DNA from: Clostridium sp.
Lineage (GTDB): Bacteria > Bacillota > Clostridia > Clostridiales > Clostridiaceae
NCBI RefSeq assembly: GCF_017888565.1
Contig: NZ_JAGHFX010000018.1
Location: forward strand, 62,001 to 126,000
Length of the DNA stretch: 64,000 nt
Reading direction: 5' to 3'
The translations under genes were made by a program, and so were the position numbers. Numbering within the stretch: the first letter of the stretch is position 1; every line of letters begins with the position of its first letter. Under the pieces are notes generated by a model. That model was not told where the DNA came from, ran no database searches, and saw only the letters and a list, made by a program, of their open reading frames with translations. Shown here piece after piece: positions 18,000-29,232 of this stretch.

Positions 18000-18677
18000 A
18001 TGTCAGGAAATAGAGGGTATTTATCAAGTAAAATATTTAATCTAGATAATGGAATTATGCGCTTTTTTTCAAGAATATTAGATATGGTGGTATTGAATCT
18101 TTTGTTCATTATATGCTGCATTCCTGTTGTGACAATAGGAACATCGTTGACTGCTATGTATTCAATAACATTAAAAATGGTAATAAATGAAGAATCGCAT
18201 ATTATAAGAGGATTTTTAAAATCATTTAAGCAAAATTTCAGGCAAGGAACAACGATTGGAATGATAGCAATTATAATAACACTCTTTATTATAATAGATT
18301 TAAGAATTATAGGAATAACTGGGAATGATAGATTGAAAGTATTACAAGTGCTATGTTATATAGTAGCAATTTGGGGATATATTATATTTTTATATGCATT
18401 TCCGATTTTATCTAGATTTGAAAATACAACAAAAGAAGTATTTAAGAATTCATTTGTAATTAGTATTGTTAATTTTAAATGGACTATACTATTTATGCTT
18501 CTTAATGTTCCTTTTATGTTGATGCTATTTTATTCTGGAGTATCTATGTTTTTACTTTTTACAATATTAATTATATGTGGATTTTCTGGCTTAGCGCTAA
18601 TTCAGTCATTTATTTTCTATAAAATATTTAAAAAATATGAAAATTATGAAGGTCTTCAAGAAATGAATTTGAAATAA
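18000..18677 (+). CDS. DUF624 (YesL-like) membrane protein
   Basis: A 225-residue membrane protein with five or six hydrophobic helices. It starts with a short polar tip and the motif [27 protein letters not shown], the signature of YesL/DUF624 proteins, with IPVVTIG at the end of the first helix. Members occur in operons for sugar ABC uptake and carbohydrate breakdown in Firmicutes; their biochemical role is unknown. Here it sits between the broken NanQ gene and nanE. Start at ATG 18000 preceded by AGGAG. Its stop codon overlaps an upstream ATG of the nanE frame. Confidence 0.75.
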   Translation: MSGNRGYLSSKIFNLDNGIMRFFSRILDMVVLNLLFIICCIPVVTIGTSLTAMYSITLKMVINEESHIIRGFLKSFKQNFRQGTTIGMIAIIITLFIIIDLRIIGITGNDRLKVLQVLCYIVAIWGYIIFLYAFPILSRFENTTKEVFKNSFVISIVNFKWTILFMLLNVPFMLMLFYSGVSMFLLFTILIICGFSGLALIQSFIFYKIFKKYENYEGLQEMNLK

Positions 18678-18700
18678 TGTTATACAGAAAGGAAAGTATT

Positions 18701-19396
18701 ATGAATAATAAAGTTAATAGTTTAAAAGGCAAATTAATAGTCTCATGTCAAGCATTGCCCAATGAACCACTTCATTCCTCATTTATAATGGGAAGAATGG
18801 CACTTGCAGCCAAAGAAGGTGGTGCAGCTGGAATTCGTGCAAATACAAAAGAGGATATTGCTGAGATACAGTCACAAGTGGATCTTCCCATTATTGGAAT
18901 TATAAAAAGAGATTATGATGATTCTAAAGTTTATATTACGCCAACTATGAATGAGATTGATAAATTGATGGAAGTAAAGCCAGATATTATAGCACTGGAT
19001 GCTACTTGTGAATTGAGACCAGAGAGAAAGACATTAGATGAATTCTTTAAAGAAGTAAAGAAGAAATATCCAGATCAACTTTTTATGGCAGACTGTTCTA
19101 CTGTAGAAGAAGCTCTTCATGCAGATGAACTAGGATTTGATTTTATCGGGACAACAATGGTTGGTTATACAGAACAGAGTGTAAATCTTAAAATCGAAAA
19201 TAATGATTTTGAGATTATTAGAGAGATTCTTTCAAAAGCAAAACATCCAGTAATAGCAGAAGGTAATATAAATACACCGCAAAAAGTTAAACGTGTAATT
19301 GAATTAGGATGCTATAGTGTTGTAGTTGGCTCTATTATAACAAGACCTCAGCTTATTACGAAAGCATTTGTAGATGAGTTACGATATAATAAATAA
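18701..19396 (+). CDS. nanE: N-acetylmannosamine-6-phosphate 2-epimerase
   Basis: A 231-residue TIM-barrel enzyme that converts ManNAc-6-phosphate to GlcNAc-6-phosphate, the third step of sialic acid catabolism. NanE landmarks are [15 protein letters not shown] near the start, [43 protein letters not shown] and [12 protein letters not shown]; the Lys in IGIIKRDY and the Glu in IAEGNI are the expected catalytic residues. The ATG at 18701 is preceded by GAAAGGAAAG; an ATG at 18677 overlaps the upstream stop but lacks a binding site. Its gene is followed at 30 bp by nanA. Confidence 0.93.
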   Translation: MNNKVNSLKGKLIVSCQALPNEPLHSSFIMGRMALAAKEGGAAGIRANTKEDIAEIQSQVDLPIIGIIKRDYDDSKVYITPTMNEIDKLMEVKPDIIALDATCELRPERKTLDEFFKEVKKKYPDQLFMADCSTVEEALHADELGFDFIGTTMVGYTEQSVNLKIENNDFEIIREILSKAKHPVIAEGNINTPQKVKRVIELGCYSVVVGSIITRPQLITKAFVDELRYNK

Positions 19397-19426
19397 ATTA
19401 GCCTTGTGTGGCGAAAGGAGATTATT

Positions 19427-20344
19427 ATGAGAGATTTAAATAAGTATAGAGGAGTAATTCCTGCATTTTATGCATGCTATGATGAGAATGGAGAAATAAG
19501 TCCCAAAAGAGTGAGGGAGCTTACTGAATTTAACATAAAAAAAGGTGTTAAAGGTATTTATGTAAATGGATCTTCTGGAGAATGTATTTATCTAAGTGTA
19601 GAAGAGAGAAAGCTTATTCTTGAAAATGTAATGGCAGTTGGAAAGGGAAAACTTACCGTGATTGCTCATGTTGCATGTAATAATACAAAAGATAGTGTAG
19701 AGCTTGCAAAACATGCAGAAAGTTTAGGTGTAGATGCAATTGCAGCAATTCCTCCAATATATTTTAAACTTCCTGAGTATGCAATTGCAGCTTATTGGAA
19801 TGCTATGAGTAATGCAGCGCCAAATATAGATTTTATAATATATAATATTCCACAGCTTGCAGGTGTTGCTTTAACACAGGGTCTTTATTCAGAGATGCGT
19901 AAGAATCCTAGAGTAATTGGTGTGAAAAATTCCTCTATGCCAGTACAGGATATTCAGATGTTCTGTGCAGCTGGTGGAGATGATTATATTGTGTTTAATG
20001 GTCCAGATGAACAATTTATTAGTGGACGTGCTATTGGTGCAGAAGGAGGCATTGGTGGTACATATGGTGTTATGCCAGAATTGTTCCTGAAACTTAATGA
20101 CCTTATAATTGGAAATAAAATAGAAGAAGCTAGAAAACTTCAGTATGATATTAATGAAATTATCTATAAAATGTGTTCCTGCTATGGAAACATGTATGGA
20201 GTAATAAAGGAGATTCTTCGTATAAATGAGAATTTAGATATAGGAAGTGTAAGAGAACCACTAGTAGCATTGAGTTATGAAGATATTTCAACTGTAAAAG
20301 AAGCTGCTCTTATGATTAAAACAGCTATTAAAAAATATTGCTAA
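19427..20344 (+). CDS. nanA: N-acetylneuraminate lyase
   Basis: A 305-residue class I aldolase of the DapA/NanA family that splits N-acetylneuraminate into N-acetylmannosamine and pyruvate. The Schiff-base lysine is Lys167 in VIGVKNSS, the catalytic tyrosine Tyr139 in IIYNIPQ, and the pyruvate-carboxylate loop is GSSGE at residues 48-52. The sequence fits NanA better than DapA because of the nan neighbours and the length. The ATG at 19427 follows AAAGGAG; an upstream GTG frame lacks a site. It acts in the cytosol on sugar delivered by the upstream ABC permeases. Confidence 0.92.
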   Translation: MRDLNKYRGVIPAFYACYDENGEISPKRVRELTEFNIKKGVKGIYVNGSSGECIYLSVEERKLILENVMAVGKGKLTVIAHVACNNTKDSVELAKHAESLGVDAIAAIPPIYFKLPEYAIAAYWNAMSNAAPNIDFIIYNIPQLAGVALTQGLYSEMRKNPRVIGVKNSSMPVQDIQMFCAAGGDDYIVFNGPDEQFISGRAIGAEGGIGGTYGVMPELFLKLNDLIIGNKIEEARKLQYDINEIIYKMCSCYGNMYGVIKEILRINENLDIGSVREPLVALSYEDISTVKEAALMIKTAIKKYC

Positions 20345-20371
20345 ATTTAAAGTCTTAAAAGAGGTGAATTT

Positions 20372-21253
20372 GTGAAGAATTATGTAAGTATTGATATTGG
20401 AGGAACTGCAATAAAATACGGAGTCATTGCTGAGGATGGAACAATATTAATAAAGGATAATATAGATACAGAGGCAGAGAAGGGTGGCCCTGAGATTCTA
20501 AATAAAGTCTTTAAAATTGTAGAAAACTATTTAGAAGAATATAAAATAGTAGGAATTTGCATTTCAACAGCTGGAATGGTTGACACTGAAAAAGGAGAGA
20601 TTTTTTATTCATCTCCTTTAATTCCTAAGTACACAGGAACAAAATTTAAAGAAGAGTTAGAAAGAAAGTTTTTGATACCTTGTGAAGTTGAAAATGATGT
20701 TAACTGTGCTGGATTAGCAGAGAGAATTTCAGGAGCAGCTGTTGATAGTAAAGTAACATTATGTCTTACTATAGGTACTGGAATTGGAGGATGTATACTT
20801 ATTGACGAAAAAGTATTTCACGGTTTTAGTAATAGTGCGTGTGAGATAGGATATATGAAGATGTTTGATAGTGATTTTCAAACATTGGGAGCAACTAGTA
20901 TTTTAGCAAAAAAAGTTGCAGAGAGAAAACAGAGTTCAATAGAAATATGGGATGGATATCATATTTTTGAAGAAGCTAAAAAAGATGATGCCATATGCAT
21001 AGAAGCTATTGATGAGATGATAGAGATAATTGGAATTGGAATTGCTAATTTGTGTTATGTAATTAATCCACAAGTAGTTGTGCTAGGTGGGGGAATTATG
21101 GCTCAAGATACATATCTAAAACCTAAAATTGAGAAAGCACTAAAAAAATATCTTTTGCCAAGCATTGCTAAAAAAACAAGGCTGGAATTTGCAAAACATA
21201 AGAATGATGCAGGAATTTTAGGAGCATTCTATAATTTTAAAAATAGATATTAA
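20372..21253 (+). CDS. nanK: ROK-family sugar kinase, probable N-acetylmannosamine kinase
   Basis: A 293-residue ROK protein. ATP and sugar sites are DIGGTAIKYG at the N-terminus, ENDVNCAG with the catalytic Asp, and IGTGIGGCIL. By position after nanE and nanA it should phosphorylate ManNAc to ManNAc-6-phosphate, the NanE substrate. The usual ROK zinc motif (a His then CxCGxxGCxE) is missing; the region reads CEIGYMKMFDSDFQTLGATS, so it is a zinc-less variant. There is no helix-turn-helix domain, so it is not a repressor. GTG start at 20372 with GAGGTG upstream. A strong bidirectional terminator follows. Confidence 0.82.
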   Translation: MKNYVSIDIGGTAIKYGVIAEDGTILIKDNIDTEAEKGGPEILNKVFKIVENYLEEYKIVGICISTAGMVDTEKGEIFYSSPLIPKYTGTKFKEELERKFLIPCEVENDVNCAGLAERISGAAVDSKVTLCLTIGTGIGGCILIDEKVFHGFSNSACEIGYMKMFDSDFQTLGATSILAKKVAERKQSSIEIWDGYHIFEEAKKDDAICIEAIDEMIEIIGIGIANLCYVINPQVVVLGGGIMAQDTYLKPKIEKALKKYLLPSIAKKTRLEFAKHKNDAGILGAFYNFKNRY

Positions 21254-21286
21254 TAAAAAATTCAGCTTAAGCTGAATTTTTTATTA
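21251..21286. terminator. Bidirectional terminator between nanK and pyk
   Basis: A perfect 16-bp stem with AATTCAGC/GCTGAATT at its top, a TTAA loop, and A/T runs on both sides. It serves both the nan operon (+) and pyruvate kinase (-). Confidence 0.88.
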
Positions 21287-21350
21287 ACTTATAAGTTTGA
21301 TGTATAATAATGTGTTAACTTGGCTAGTTGAATAAACAAGCAAAATTATA

Positions 21351-22769
21351 CTAAACTTTCTCTATCTTAAGCATATTTGTTCCACCGGTAGTAGCACTTG
21401 GCATTCCTGCTGCAACTATTATATCATCACCTTTTTCAGCAATAGATAAGTTAGTAGCCACTTTTTTAGCTTCACTTAATATTTCATCAGTAGTAGTAAA
21501 TACGTCACATTTAGTAGGGAAAATACCGAAATTAAGATTTAAGCCTCTTCTAACTTCATCATAAGGAGTTATAGCAATAATTGGGCATTTAGGTCTATAT
21601 TTTGATATAAGTTTAGCTGTTGCACCGCTATTTGTAGCAGCAACAACTGCCTTTGAATGTAAAAGGTTTGAACTTCTACAAGCAGAATAGCTAATTGCTT
21701 CAGAGAATGATGTTAATGAAGGTTCTTTTAATCTTTTATTTAAGTAGTTATAGTCTAAGTTGTCTTCTGTTTCTATTGCAATTCTAGACATTGTTTCAGC
21801 AGCTTCTATAGGATAATTTCCACTTGCACTTTCACCGCTTAACATGATTGCATCAGTTCCATCAAAGATTGCGTTGCATATATCACAAGCTTCAGCTCTA
21901 GTTGGAAGAGAGTTTCTAATCATTGAGTCTAACATTTGAGTAGCAGTTATAACTATTTTTCCAGCTTCGTTACATTTTCTGATTATGTTTTTTTGAATAA
22001 TAGGAACTTTTTCAATAGGAATTTCAACTCCCATATCACCTCTAGCAACCATTATTGCATCTGCTGCTTCTATAATGGAATCTATGTTATCAACACCTTC
22101 TTGATTTTCTATTTTAGCAATAATTTGTATATAGTCACCACCATGAGATTTTAATACATTTCTTACATCTTCTATATCAGAGGATTTTCTAATAAATGAA
22201 GCTGCAACAAAATCAACCTTATTTTCACATCCAAAAACTAAATCTTCCTTATCTTTTTCAGTTATTGATGGTAGATTTATTTTTACATTTGGAACATTAA
22301 CACCTTTATGATTTTTAATAGTTCCACCTACTGTTACGGTGCAATTAATTTTATTTCCGACTACATCATCTATTCTAAATCTTAACAAGCCATCATCAAC
22401 TAATATTTCACCGCCGACTTTAACATCTTTATATAAATCTGTATAAGATATAGAACATTTTTCAGTATCACCAAGTATTTCATCACCGCAAATAAAAGTA
22501 AAGTCTTGGCCTTCTTTAAGGTCAACTCCGTCATTTATAAAATTATGTGTTCTAATTTTAGGTCCTTTAATATCTAGGATAATAGCAGTAGGGGCATTTA
22601 AGTCTTCTCTTACTTTTTTTATAAGATTCATTTTTTCTTTATGTGTTTCATGAGTTCCATGAGAAAAATTTAATCTGGCAGCACTCATTCCTATTTCGAT
22701 AAATTTTTTTAGAGTTTCTTCGTTATCACTTGCAGGTCCAATTGTAAAAATCATTTTTGTTTTTTGCAT
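21351..22769 (-). CDS. pyk: Pyruvate kinase
   Basis: A 472-residue glycolytic enzyme that makes pyruvate and ATP from phosphoenolpyruvate and ADP. Landmarks are FTIGPAS, RLNFSHGTHE, LDIKGPKIR, the active-site signature IIAKIENQEGV, ARGDMGVEIP and the MLSGESASGNYP loop. It has the A, B and C domains but no C-terminal PEP-utiliser extension such as in Bacillus enzymes. The ATG at 22769 lies after GTGAGGTGA; a GTG nine bases upstream is inside that site and is rejected. It is convergent with nanK and shares its terminator. The gene stands alone; pfkA is not adjacent here. Confidence 0.95.
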   Translation of the reverse strand: MQKTKMIFTIGPASDNEETLKKFIEIGMSAARLNFSHGTHETHKEKMNLIKKVREDLNAPTAIILDIKGPKIRTHNFINDGVDLKEGQDFTFICGDEILGDTEKCSISYTDLYKDVKVGGEILVDDGLLRFRIDDVVGNKINCTVTVGGTIKNHKGVNVPNVKINLPSITEKDKEDLVFGCENKVDFVAASFIRKSSDIEDVRNVLKSHGGDYIQIIAKIENQEGVDNIDSIIEAADAIMVARGDMGVEIPIEKVPIIQKNIIRKCNEAGKIVITATQMLDSMIRNSLPTRAEACDICNAIFDGTDAIMLSGESASGNYPIEAAETMSRIAIETEDNLDYNYLNKRLKEPSLTSFSEAISYSACRSSNLLHSKAVVAATNSGATAKLISKYRPKCPIIAITPYDEVRRGLNLNFGIFPTKCDVFTTTDEILSEAKKVATNLSIAEKGDDIIVAAGMPSATTGGTNMLKIEKV

Positions 22770-22923
22770 AAAAATCACCTCACATTTTAATTAGCAAACA
22801 TAATATTAAGAATATTTCGAATAATTATAATAAAAAAATAGAATTTAAGTATTATATATACTATGATATACTTAAAACTATATATTAATTCTAACATAAT
22901 TTACTAGGAAGGGAGAAAAAAAC

Positions 22924-24375
22924 ATGAATATTTTACAAAATTTAGAGCCAAAGAGCGTTTTTAAATACTTCGAAGAAATATCACAAATACCTAGAGGATC
23001 AGGAAATGAAAAGGATATAAGTGATTATTTAGTTAATGTTGCAAAGAAATTAAATTTAGAAGTAATACAAGATGAAGCATTAAATGTTATTATAAAGAAA
23101 CCAGGGACAAAGGGATATGAAAATTCTGAAACGGTGATACTTCAAGGTCATATGGATATGGTTTGTGAAAAAAATAAGGGAACAGACCATGATTTTCAAA
23201 AGGATCCATTAAAATTAAGAGTAGTAGATGATATGGTTTATGCAACTGATACTACTTTAGGAGCAGATAACGGTATTGCAGTTGCATATGCATTAGCAAT
23301 TCTTGACTCAACAGATATACCACATCCGCCAATAGAAGTTTTAATAACAACAGATGAAGAAACAGGTATGTCAGGTGCTATGGCAATTTCAAAAGAGCAT
23401 ATAAATGGGAAAATATTATTAAACTTAGATAATGAAGAGGAAGGTCATTTATTAGTAAGTTGCGCAGGGGGAATAAGAAGCAAACATACATTAAATGTTA
23501 CTTTAGAGGATGCTGGTGATTATAATAACTTCTTAAACATTGCAGTAAGAGGATTAAAAGGTGGCCATTCTGGAATGGAAATAAATAAAGAAAGAGGAAA
23601 TTCTAATAAGATAATAGGTAGAATTTTAAAGTCTTTATTATCTTTAGATTATAAATTAGTTTCAGTAAATGGTGGATCTAAAAATAATGCTATACCAAGA
23701 GAATCAGATGCAATAATAGCATTAAAATCAGAAGATGTAGCAAAAGTTAAAGAATTAATAAATAATTGGAATAAAGTTTTATTAAATGAATTAAAAACAC
23801 AAGATCCTGGTGTTAAAATTAGTATTTTAGAAAATACAGAAAATATAGAAAAAGTATTTACAAAAGAATCTACTGAAAAAGCTGTAAACCTATTATACTT
23901 AATACCTAATGGAATAAACACAAATAGTGTAGAAATAAAAGATTTAGTAGAAAGTTCAACTAACTTAGGGGTTGTTACTACTGAAGGTAATAAAGTAGAA
24001 TTTGATAGTGCTATAAGAAGTTCAGTTGCATCATTAAAAGATGAAATAGTTTTAAGAAGTAAAACTATAGCAGAACTTATTGGAGCTGATTTTGAAACAA
24101 CTGCAGGATATCCAGAGTGGCAATATGATAGTGAATCAAAGGTAAGGGGAATTTGCCAAGATGTCTATAAGAGAATGTATGGAAAAGATGCAAAAATAGT
24201 TGCAATACATGCTGGAGTAGAATGTGGGTTATTTAATGAAAAATTAGGAAAGCTAGATATGATTAGCTTTGGACCAGATCTTTATGATGTTCATACACCA
24301 CAAGAACATATGAGTATAACATCAGTAAAAAATGTTTGGGAGTACTTATTAGAAGTACTAAAAGAATTAAAATAA
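22924..24375 (+). CDS. pepD: Aminoacyl-histidine dipeptidase (M20 family, PepD)
   Basis: A 483-residue M20 zinc dipeptidase. Zinc ligands appear in LQGHMDMVC and ADNGIAVAYA, the catalytic Glu in TDEETGMSGA, and the last ligands in IHAGVECGLF and VHTPQEHMS. The middle part is the dimerisation lid with GLKGGHSGMEI. PepD hydrolyses dipeptides including Xaa-His in the cytoplasm. Start at ATG 22924 behind GAAGGGAG. It is flanked by terminators, so it forms its own transcription unit. Substrate range is inferred from the family. Confidence 0.92.
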   Translation: MNILQNLEPKSVFKYFEEISQIPRGSGNEKDISDYLVNVAKKLNLEVIQDEALNVIIKKPGTKGYENSETVILQGHMDMVCEKNKGTDHDFQKDPLKLRVVDDMVYATDTTLGADNGIAVAYALAILDSTDIPHPPIEVLITTDEETGMSGAMAISKEHINGKILLNLDNEEEGHLLVSCAGGIRSKHTLNVTLEDAGDYNNFLNIAVRGLKGGHSGMEINKERGNSNKIIGRILKSLLSLDYKLVSVNGGSKNNAIPRESDAIIALKSEDVAKVKELINNWNKVLLNELKTQDPGVKISILENTENIEKVFTKESTEKAVNLLYLIPNGINTNSVEIKDLVESSTNLGVVTTEGNKVEFDSAIRSSVASLKDEIVLRSKTIAELIGADFETTAGYPEWQYDSESKVRGICQDVYKRMYGKDAKIVAIHAGVECGLFNEKLGKLDMISFGPDLYDVHTPQEHMSITSVKNVWEYLLEVLKELK

Positions 24376-24400
24376 ATTTATGAATAATTAAATAAACGAT

Positions 24401-24450
24401 TAAATATAAATAGCTAGACTATAAAATAATAGTCTAGCTATTTATATTTA
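24401..24450 (+). terminator. Perfect 21-bp hairpin after pepD
   Basis: Arms 24401-24421 and 24430-24450 are fully complementary (core TAGCTAGACTA/TAGTCTAGCTA). The stem is long and symmetrical, so it can act on both strands. Confidence 0.75.
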
Positions 24451-24466
24451 ACTCTTAACTTTTCAC

Positions 24467-24491
24467 TTATAAATTGCTTTGCAATTTATAA
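24467..24491. repeat. Short perfect inverted repeat
   Basis: TTATAAATTGC and GCAATTTATAA flank a TTT loop directly after the pepD terminator. It is followed by A residues, so it resembles a terminator only weakly. Hairpins of the type AAATTGCTTTGCAATTT are dispersed in clostridial intergenic DNA, to my recollection. Confidence 0.5.
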
Positions 24492-24573
24492 AAATAAAAA
24501 AAATAAGTTACATAATGAATATTATTAAATCTAATTGAATATATATTTAATATAAAAAGAGGGGGATGATAAA

Positions 24574-25287
24574 ATGAAGTACACAAAATATCATTACAAA
24601 AAGAAAAATGAGGGAGCTAAGTTTTTGACGTCCTTGGCTATGACAACACTTGCAGCTGTAATTATAGGCTTAATTGGAGCTTGGGTATTACTTAAGATTA
24701 TTCCTGATATTAATAAAGGGAATGGAATAACACAAGAACCAGTAGTAAATGCAAATAATAGTACTGAAAATAATGGACAGCAAGTTCAAGAACAAAAATT
24801 TGCATTTATACAATGTGGTTATTTTTCAAAAGAGGATAATGCAAAACAGGTGTTAGCAAAAATAGAAAACGAATTTAACTCTTTTATGATTAAAGATGAA
24901 ACAGGGAAATTTAAGGTCATAGCTGGTATAGCCAAAGAAGAAGATAGTTCGAAAATAACAGAAGAATTAAAAGCAAAGTCAATTGAAAATGCCAAAATAG
25001 GTATATCATTAAATAAAAATGATGAAGTTCAAGGGCAAATAGGAGCTATAACAGAAGGATACCTACAAATAATAAATACTGCAAGTGAAGATGAAGTAAA
25101 AGAAATAAATACTAGCGATTTTAAAAATTGGACAAAAGAATTAAATGAAGTTAATGAGGGGGATGGAGTAGAAGTTCTTAAGGAATATAAGGCACATATA
25201 GAGACATTACCAGAAACAATTAATAAGGAAAATATAGTATCAGAATTAGAGTATATCTATTCTATTTTAGTAAAATGGCAAAAATAA
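24574..25287 (+). CDS. SPOR-domain-like membrane protein
   Basis: A 237-residue protein with a basic cytoplasmic tip, one membrane helix at about residues 20-43 (TTLAAVIIGLIGAWVLLKII), a Gln/Asn linker and an extracytoplasmic domain. The domain opens KFAFIQCGYFSKEDNAKQVLAKI and continues FKVIAGIAKEEDSSKITEELKAK, the beta-alpha-beta pattern of SPOR domains that bind denuded glycan strands of septal peptidoglycan. A C-terminal helical tail of 90 residues is not recognised. It precedes the maf-radC-mre-min cluster, in keeping with a cell-wall or division role. GAGGGGG precedes the ATG. Confidence 0.7.
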   Translation: MKYTKYHYKKKNEGAKFLTSLAMTTLAAVIIGLIGAWVLLKIIPDINKGNGITQEPVVNANNSTENNGQQVQEQKFAFIQCGYFSKEDNAKQVLAKIENEFNSFMIKDETGKFKVIAGIAKEEDSSKITEELKAKSIENAKIGISLNKNDEVQGQIGAITEGYLQIINTASEDEVKEINTSDFKNWTKELNEVNEGDGVEVLKEYKAHIETLPETINKENIVSELEYIYSILVKWQK

Positions 25288-25346
25288 AAAATGCCATATG
25301 GATAAAAATAACAAAACTATTACAAATAAATAAAAATTAAATAAAG

Positions 25347-25427
25347 AAAGACAAAGCTACTTGTTTGGAAACTTATATAATGATACACTATATAAGATAT
25401 AAGATAGGGGAAAATGGCTTTGTCTTT
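25347..25427 (+). ncRNA. Candidate structured RNA between the SPOR gene and maf
   Basis: An outer 11-bp perfect helix (25347-25357 with 25417-25427) encloses an inner 8-bp perfect helix (25372-25379 with 25389-25396) and two single-stranded stretches, one with GGGGAAAATG. The 3' side ends in TTTATATCTTT, so it might instead be an elaborate terminator. It does not match a riboswitch class that I recognise. Confidence 0.35.
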
Positions 25428-25529
25428 ATATCTTTGCATTGCTAATTTAAGTATTTTAAGACTTAAATGATTAAACCATACCGTTTTGTCAATACTATAA
25501 AATATGTGTAAAAATAGGATGTGATAGGT

Positions 25530-26096
25530 TTGAATTATGTTTTAGCGTCAGGCTCAGAAAGACGACAGGAACTATTACATAGAATAGTAGATGAATTTAA
25601 CATAATAGTAAGTGACTTCGATGAACATAAGATTTTATTTAACGGGAATGTAGATGAATACGTAATTGATTTAGCTAAGGGAAAGGCTCTTAGCGTTAAA
25701 GAGAGTCTAAAAGAAGAAGCTATAATAATTGCAGGAGATACAGTAGTAGTTTTAGATGATAAAATCTTAGGAAAACCTAATAATGAAGAAGATGCATACA
25801 GCATGTTAAAACAACTTAGTGGAAGAACTCATAGAGTTTATTCTGGATTAGTAGTGATAAACATGTACAATAATAAAATTGAACAAGAATCTCTTTATAC
25901 TGAAGTTAAATTTTCTAATTTAACCGAAGAGGAGATAAAAAGTTACATAAAGACTGAAGAACCGCTTGATAAAGCAGGAGCTTATGGAATACAAGGGTAT
26001 GGTGGAGTGTTCATAGAAGGTATTAATGGGTGTTATTATAACGTAGTAGGATTACCGTTAAATCTTTTGAATAAAATGATTAAGAAGGTTAAATAA
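25530..26096 (+). CDS. maf: Maf-family nucleotide pyrophosphatase
   Basis: A 188-residue Maf protein. The signature LASGSERRQELL at the N-terminus, IAGDTVVVLDDKILGKP and LSGRTHRVYSGL are all present, and GYGGVFIEGINGCYYNVVGLP closes the fold. The family hydrolyses non-canonical or modified nucleoside triphosphates and affects septum formation in Bacillus. The family consensus begins just before the LAS motif, which favours the TTG at 25530; a GTG at 25521 is the alternative and both have a weak AGGA upstream. It heads the maf-radC-mreBCD cluster. Confidence 0.85.
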   Translation: MNYVLASGSERRQELLHRIVDEFNIIVSDFDEHKILFNGNVDEYVIDLAKGKALSVKESLKEEAIIIAGDTVVVLDDKILGKPNNEEDAYSMLKQLSGRTHRVYSGLVVINMYNNKIEQESLYTEVKFSNLTEEEIKSYIKTEEPLDKAGAYGIQGYGGVFIEGINGCYYNVVGLPLNLLNKMIKKVK

Positions 26097-26152
26097 TAGG
26101 GATTTAGGGTATATTTATTAATAAAATTATTATTATTTTGAGGAGTATTTAT

Positions 26153-27878
<1,726 letters not shown>

Positions 27879-27879
<1 letters not shown>

Positions 27880-28730
27880 TGAAGCTTCTAAAAAATAAAC
27901 TGGCAGTTACTATAATAGTACTGTCAGTTGCCTTTTTAGGCATAATTATTTATACAATGAATAATGAAGAAAAAGGTTTTGTTTCCAGTGGTGTAGGTAG
28001 TGCTGTTAATCCTCTTCAAAAAGTAGTTTATTCAATAAATGATAAGATAAAAGGTACATTAGATTTCTTTTTAAATTTTTCAAAAATAAAAGAAGAAAAT
28101 GAAGAATTAACTAAAGAAAATATAGATTTAAAAAACAAATTATTAGAATATGATAAGTTTAAAGAAGAAAATGATAGACTTAGAGAAGTTTTGAATTTTA
28201 AAAATTCAAAGAATAATTATGATTATTTAGGGTGTGAAATAATCGGATATAGTGGAGAAAGTTTTTCAAGTGGATATGTAATTGATAAAGGCGAAAATGA
28301 TGGCTTGAAAAAAGATATGATTGTAATTTCAAACAAAGGTCTTGTTGGACAGGTTACCAGTACTGGGTCTAATTGGGCAATAGTTCAAAGTTTGCTAAAT
28401 GAAAATATAGCAGTTTCAGTAATGGTGAATAGTACAAGAGAAACAACTGGAATATTAAAAGGATATGTAACTCATAGCAACCAAAACTTAACTAAAGTTA
28501 CTAATTTACCAATAGATTCAGAAATAAAAGAAGGCGATGTAATTCTTACGTCTGGGCTTGGTCAAATATATCCTAAGGAAATTAGAGTTGGAGAAGTTAT
28601 ATCTGTAGAAACAGATGAAATTAAGGTAATGAAAACAGCTATAGTTAAGCCTTTTGTTGACTTTAATAAGCTAGAAGAACTTTTTGTAGTTATTCCTAAG
28701 GAAACAAGAGAAGTAAAATATGATAATTAG
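27879..28730 (+). CDS. mreC: Rod shape-determining protein MreC
   Basis: A 283-residue bitopic protein: one N-terminal membrane helix (residues of about 9-27), a coiled coil (KIKEENEELTKENIDLKNKL) and an extracytoplasmic beta-rich domain with VIDKGENDGLKKDMIVISNKGLVG and a late ILTSGLGQIYPKEIRVGEV. MreC links MreB filaments to PBP2 and RodA and activates the elongasome. The start overlaps the mreB stop by one base. All expected parts are present at usual length. Confidence 0.93.
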
Positions 28731-28740
28731 GGGTAAATAT

Positions 28741-29232
28741 ATGAAGAAATGGATTTTAATTTTAATTTCATTAGTACTTTTAATATTAGATAATTCTCTT
28801 ATGCCTTTTTTAGCTATAAAAGGAGCTTATCCAAGTTTACTTTTTGTTTTTGCAATAGCGTATTCTATAATAAATGGAAAGTCAGAAGCTGTCTTTATTG
28901 GGGTTATAACTGGATTAATGCAAGATATATTTTTCTATAGTGGTTTTGGTATAAATTCATTAATAAATATGCTTATATGTTTAATAGCTGCAATTATAGG
29001 CGAAAACATTTATAGACAAAAGAAACTCATACCAGTAATATCCGTTATATTCTTATATGTATTGAAGGTATTAGCAGTGTTTACAATATTTAAGTTTATG
29101 GAAAGATCTATAGACATAAAAATAGGAATGTTTACTGCTTTATATAGTTCAGTGGTAATGTTTTTAGGATATAATTTTGTTTTAAGACTTTATGATATTG
29201 AGTATAGGAAAAAGTCATGGAGGTTTAAATGA
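28741..29232 (+). CDS. mreD: Rod shape-determining protein MreD
   Basis: A 163-residue integral membrane protein of about five helices. The family motif DNSLMPFLAIKGAYPSLLFVFAIAY at the first-second helix junction and GLMQDIFFYSGFGINSL are typical of Firmicute MreD. It completes the MreBCD elongasome scaffold. The ATG at 28741 follows AGGGG; an ATG at 28720 overlaps the mreC end and is less likely. Its last codons overlap the PBP2 start by 4 bp. Confidence 0.9.
   Translation: MKKWILILISLVLLILDNSLMPFLAIKGAYPSLLFVFAIAYSIINGKSEAVFIGVITGLMQDIFFYSGFGINSLINMLICLIAAIIGENIYRQKKLIPVISVIFLYVLKVLAVFTIFKFMERSIDIKIGMFTALYSSVVMFLGYNFVLRLYDIEYRKKSWRFK

Noticed and set aside
25486..25514. TTGTCA and TAAAAA with 17-bp spacing as a promoter for maf
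   Set aside because: Transcription would start at about 25520, on the GTG itself and after the only ribosome binding site, so it fits the gene badly.
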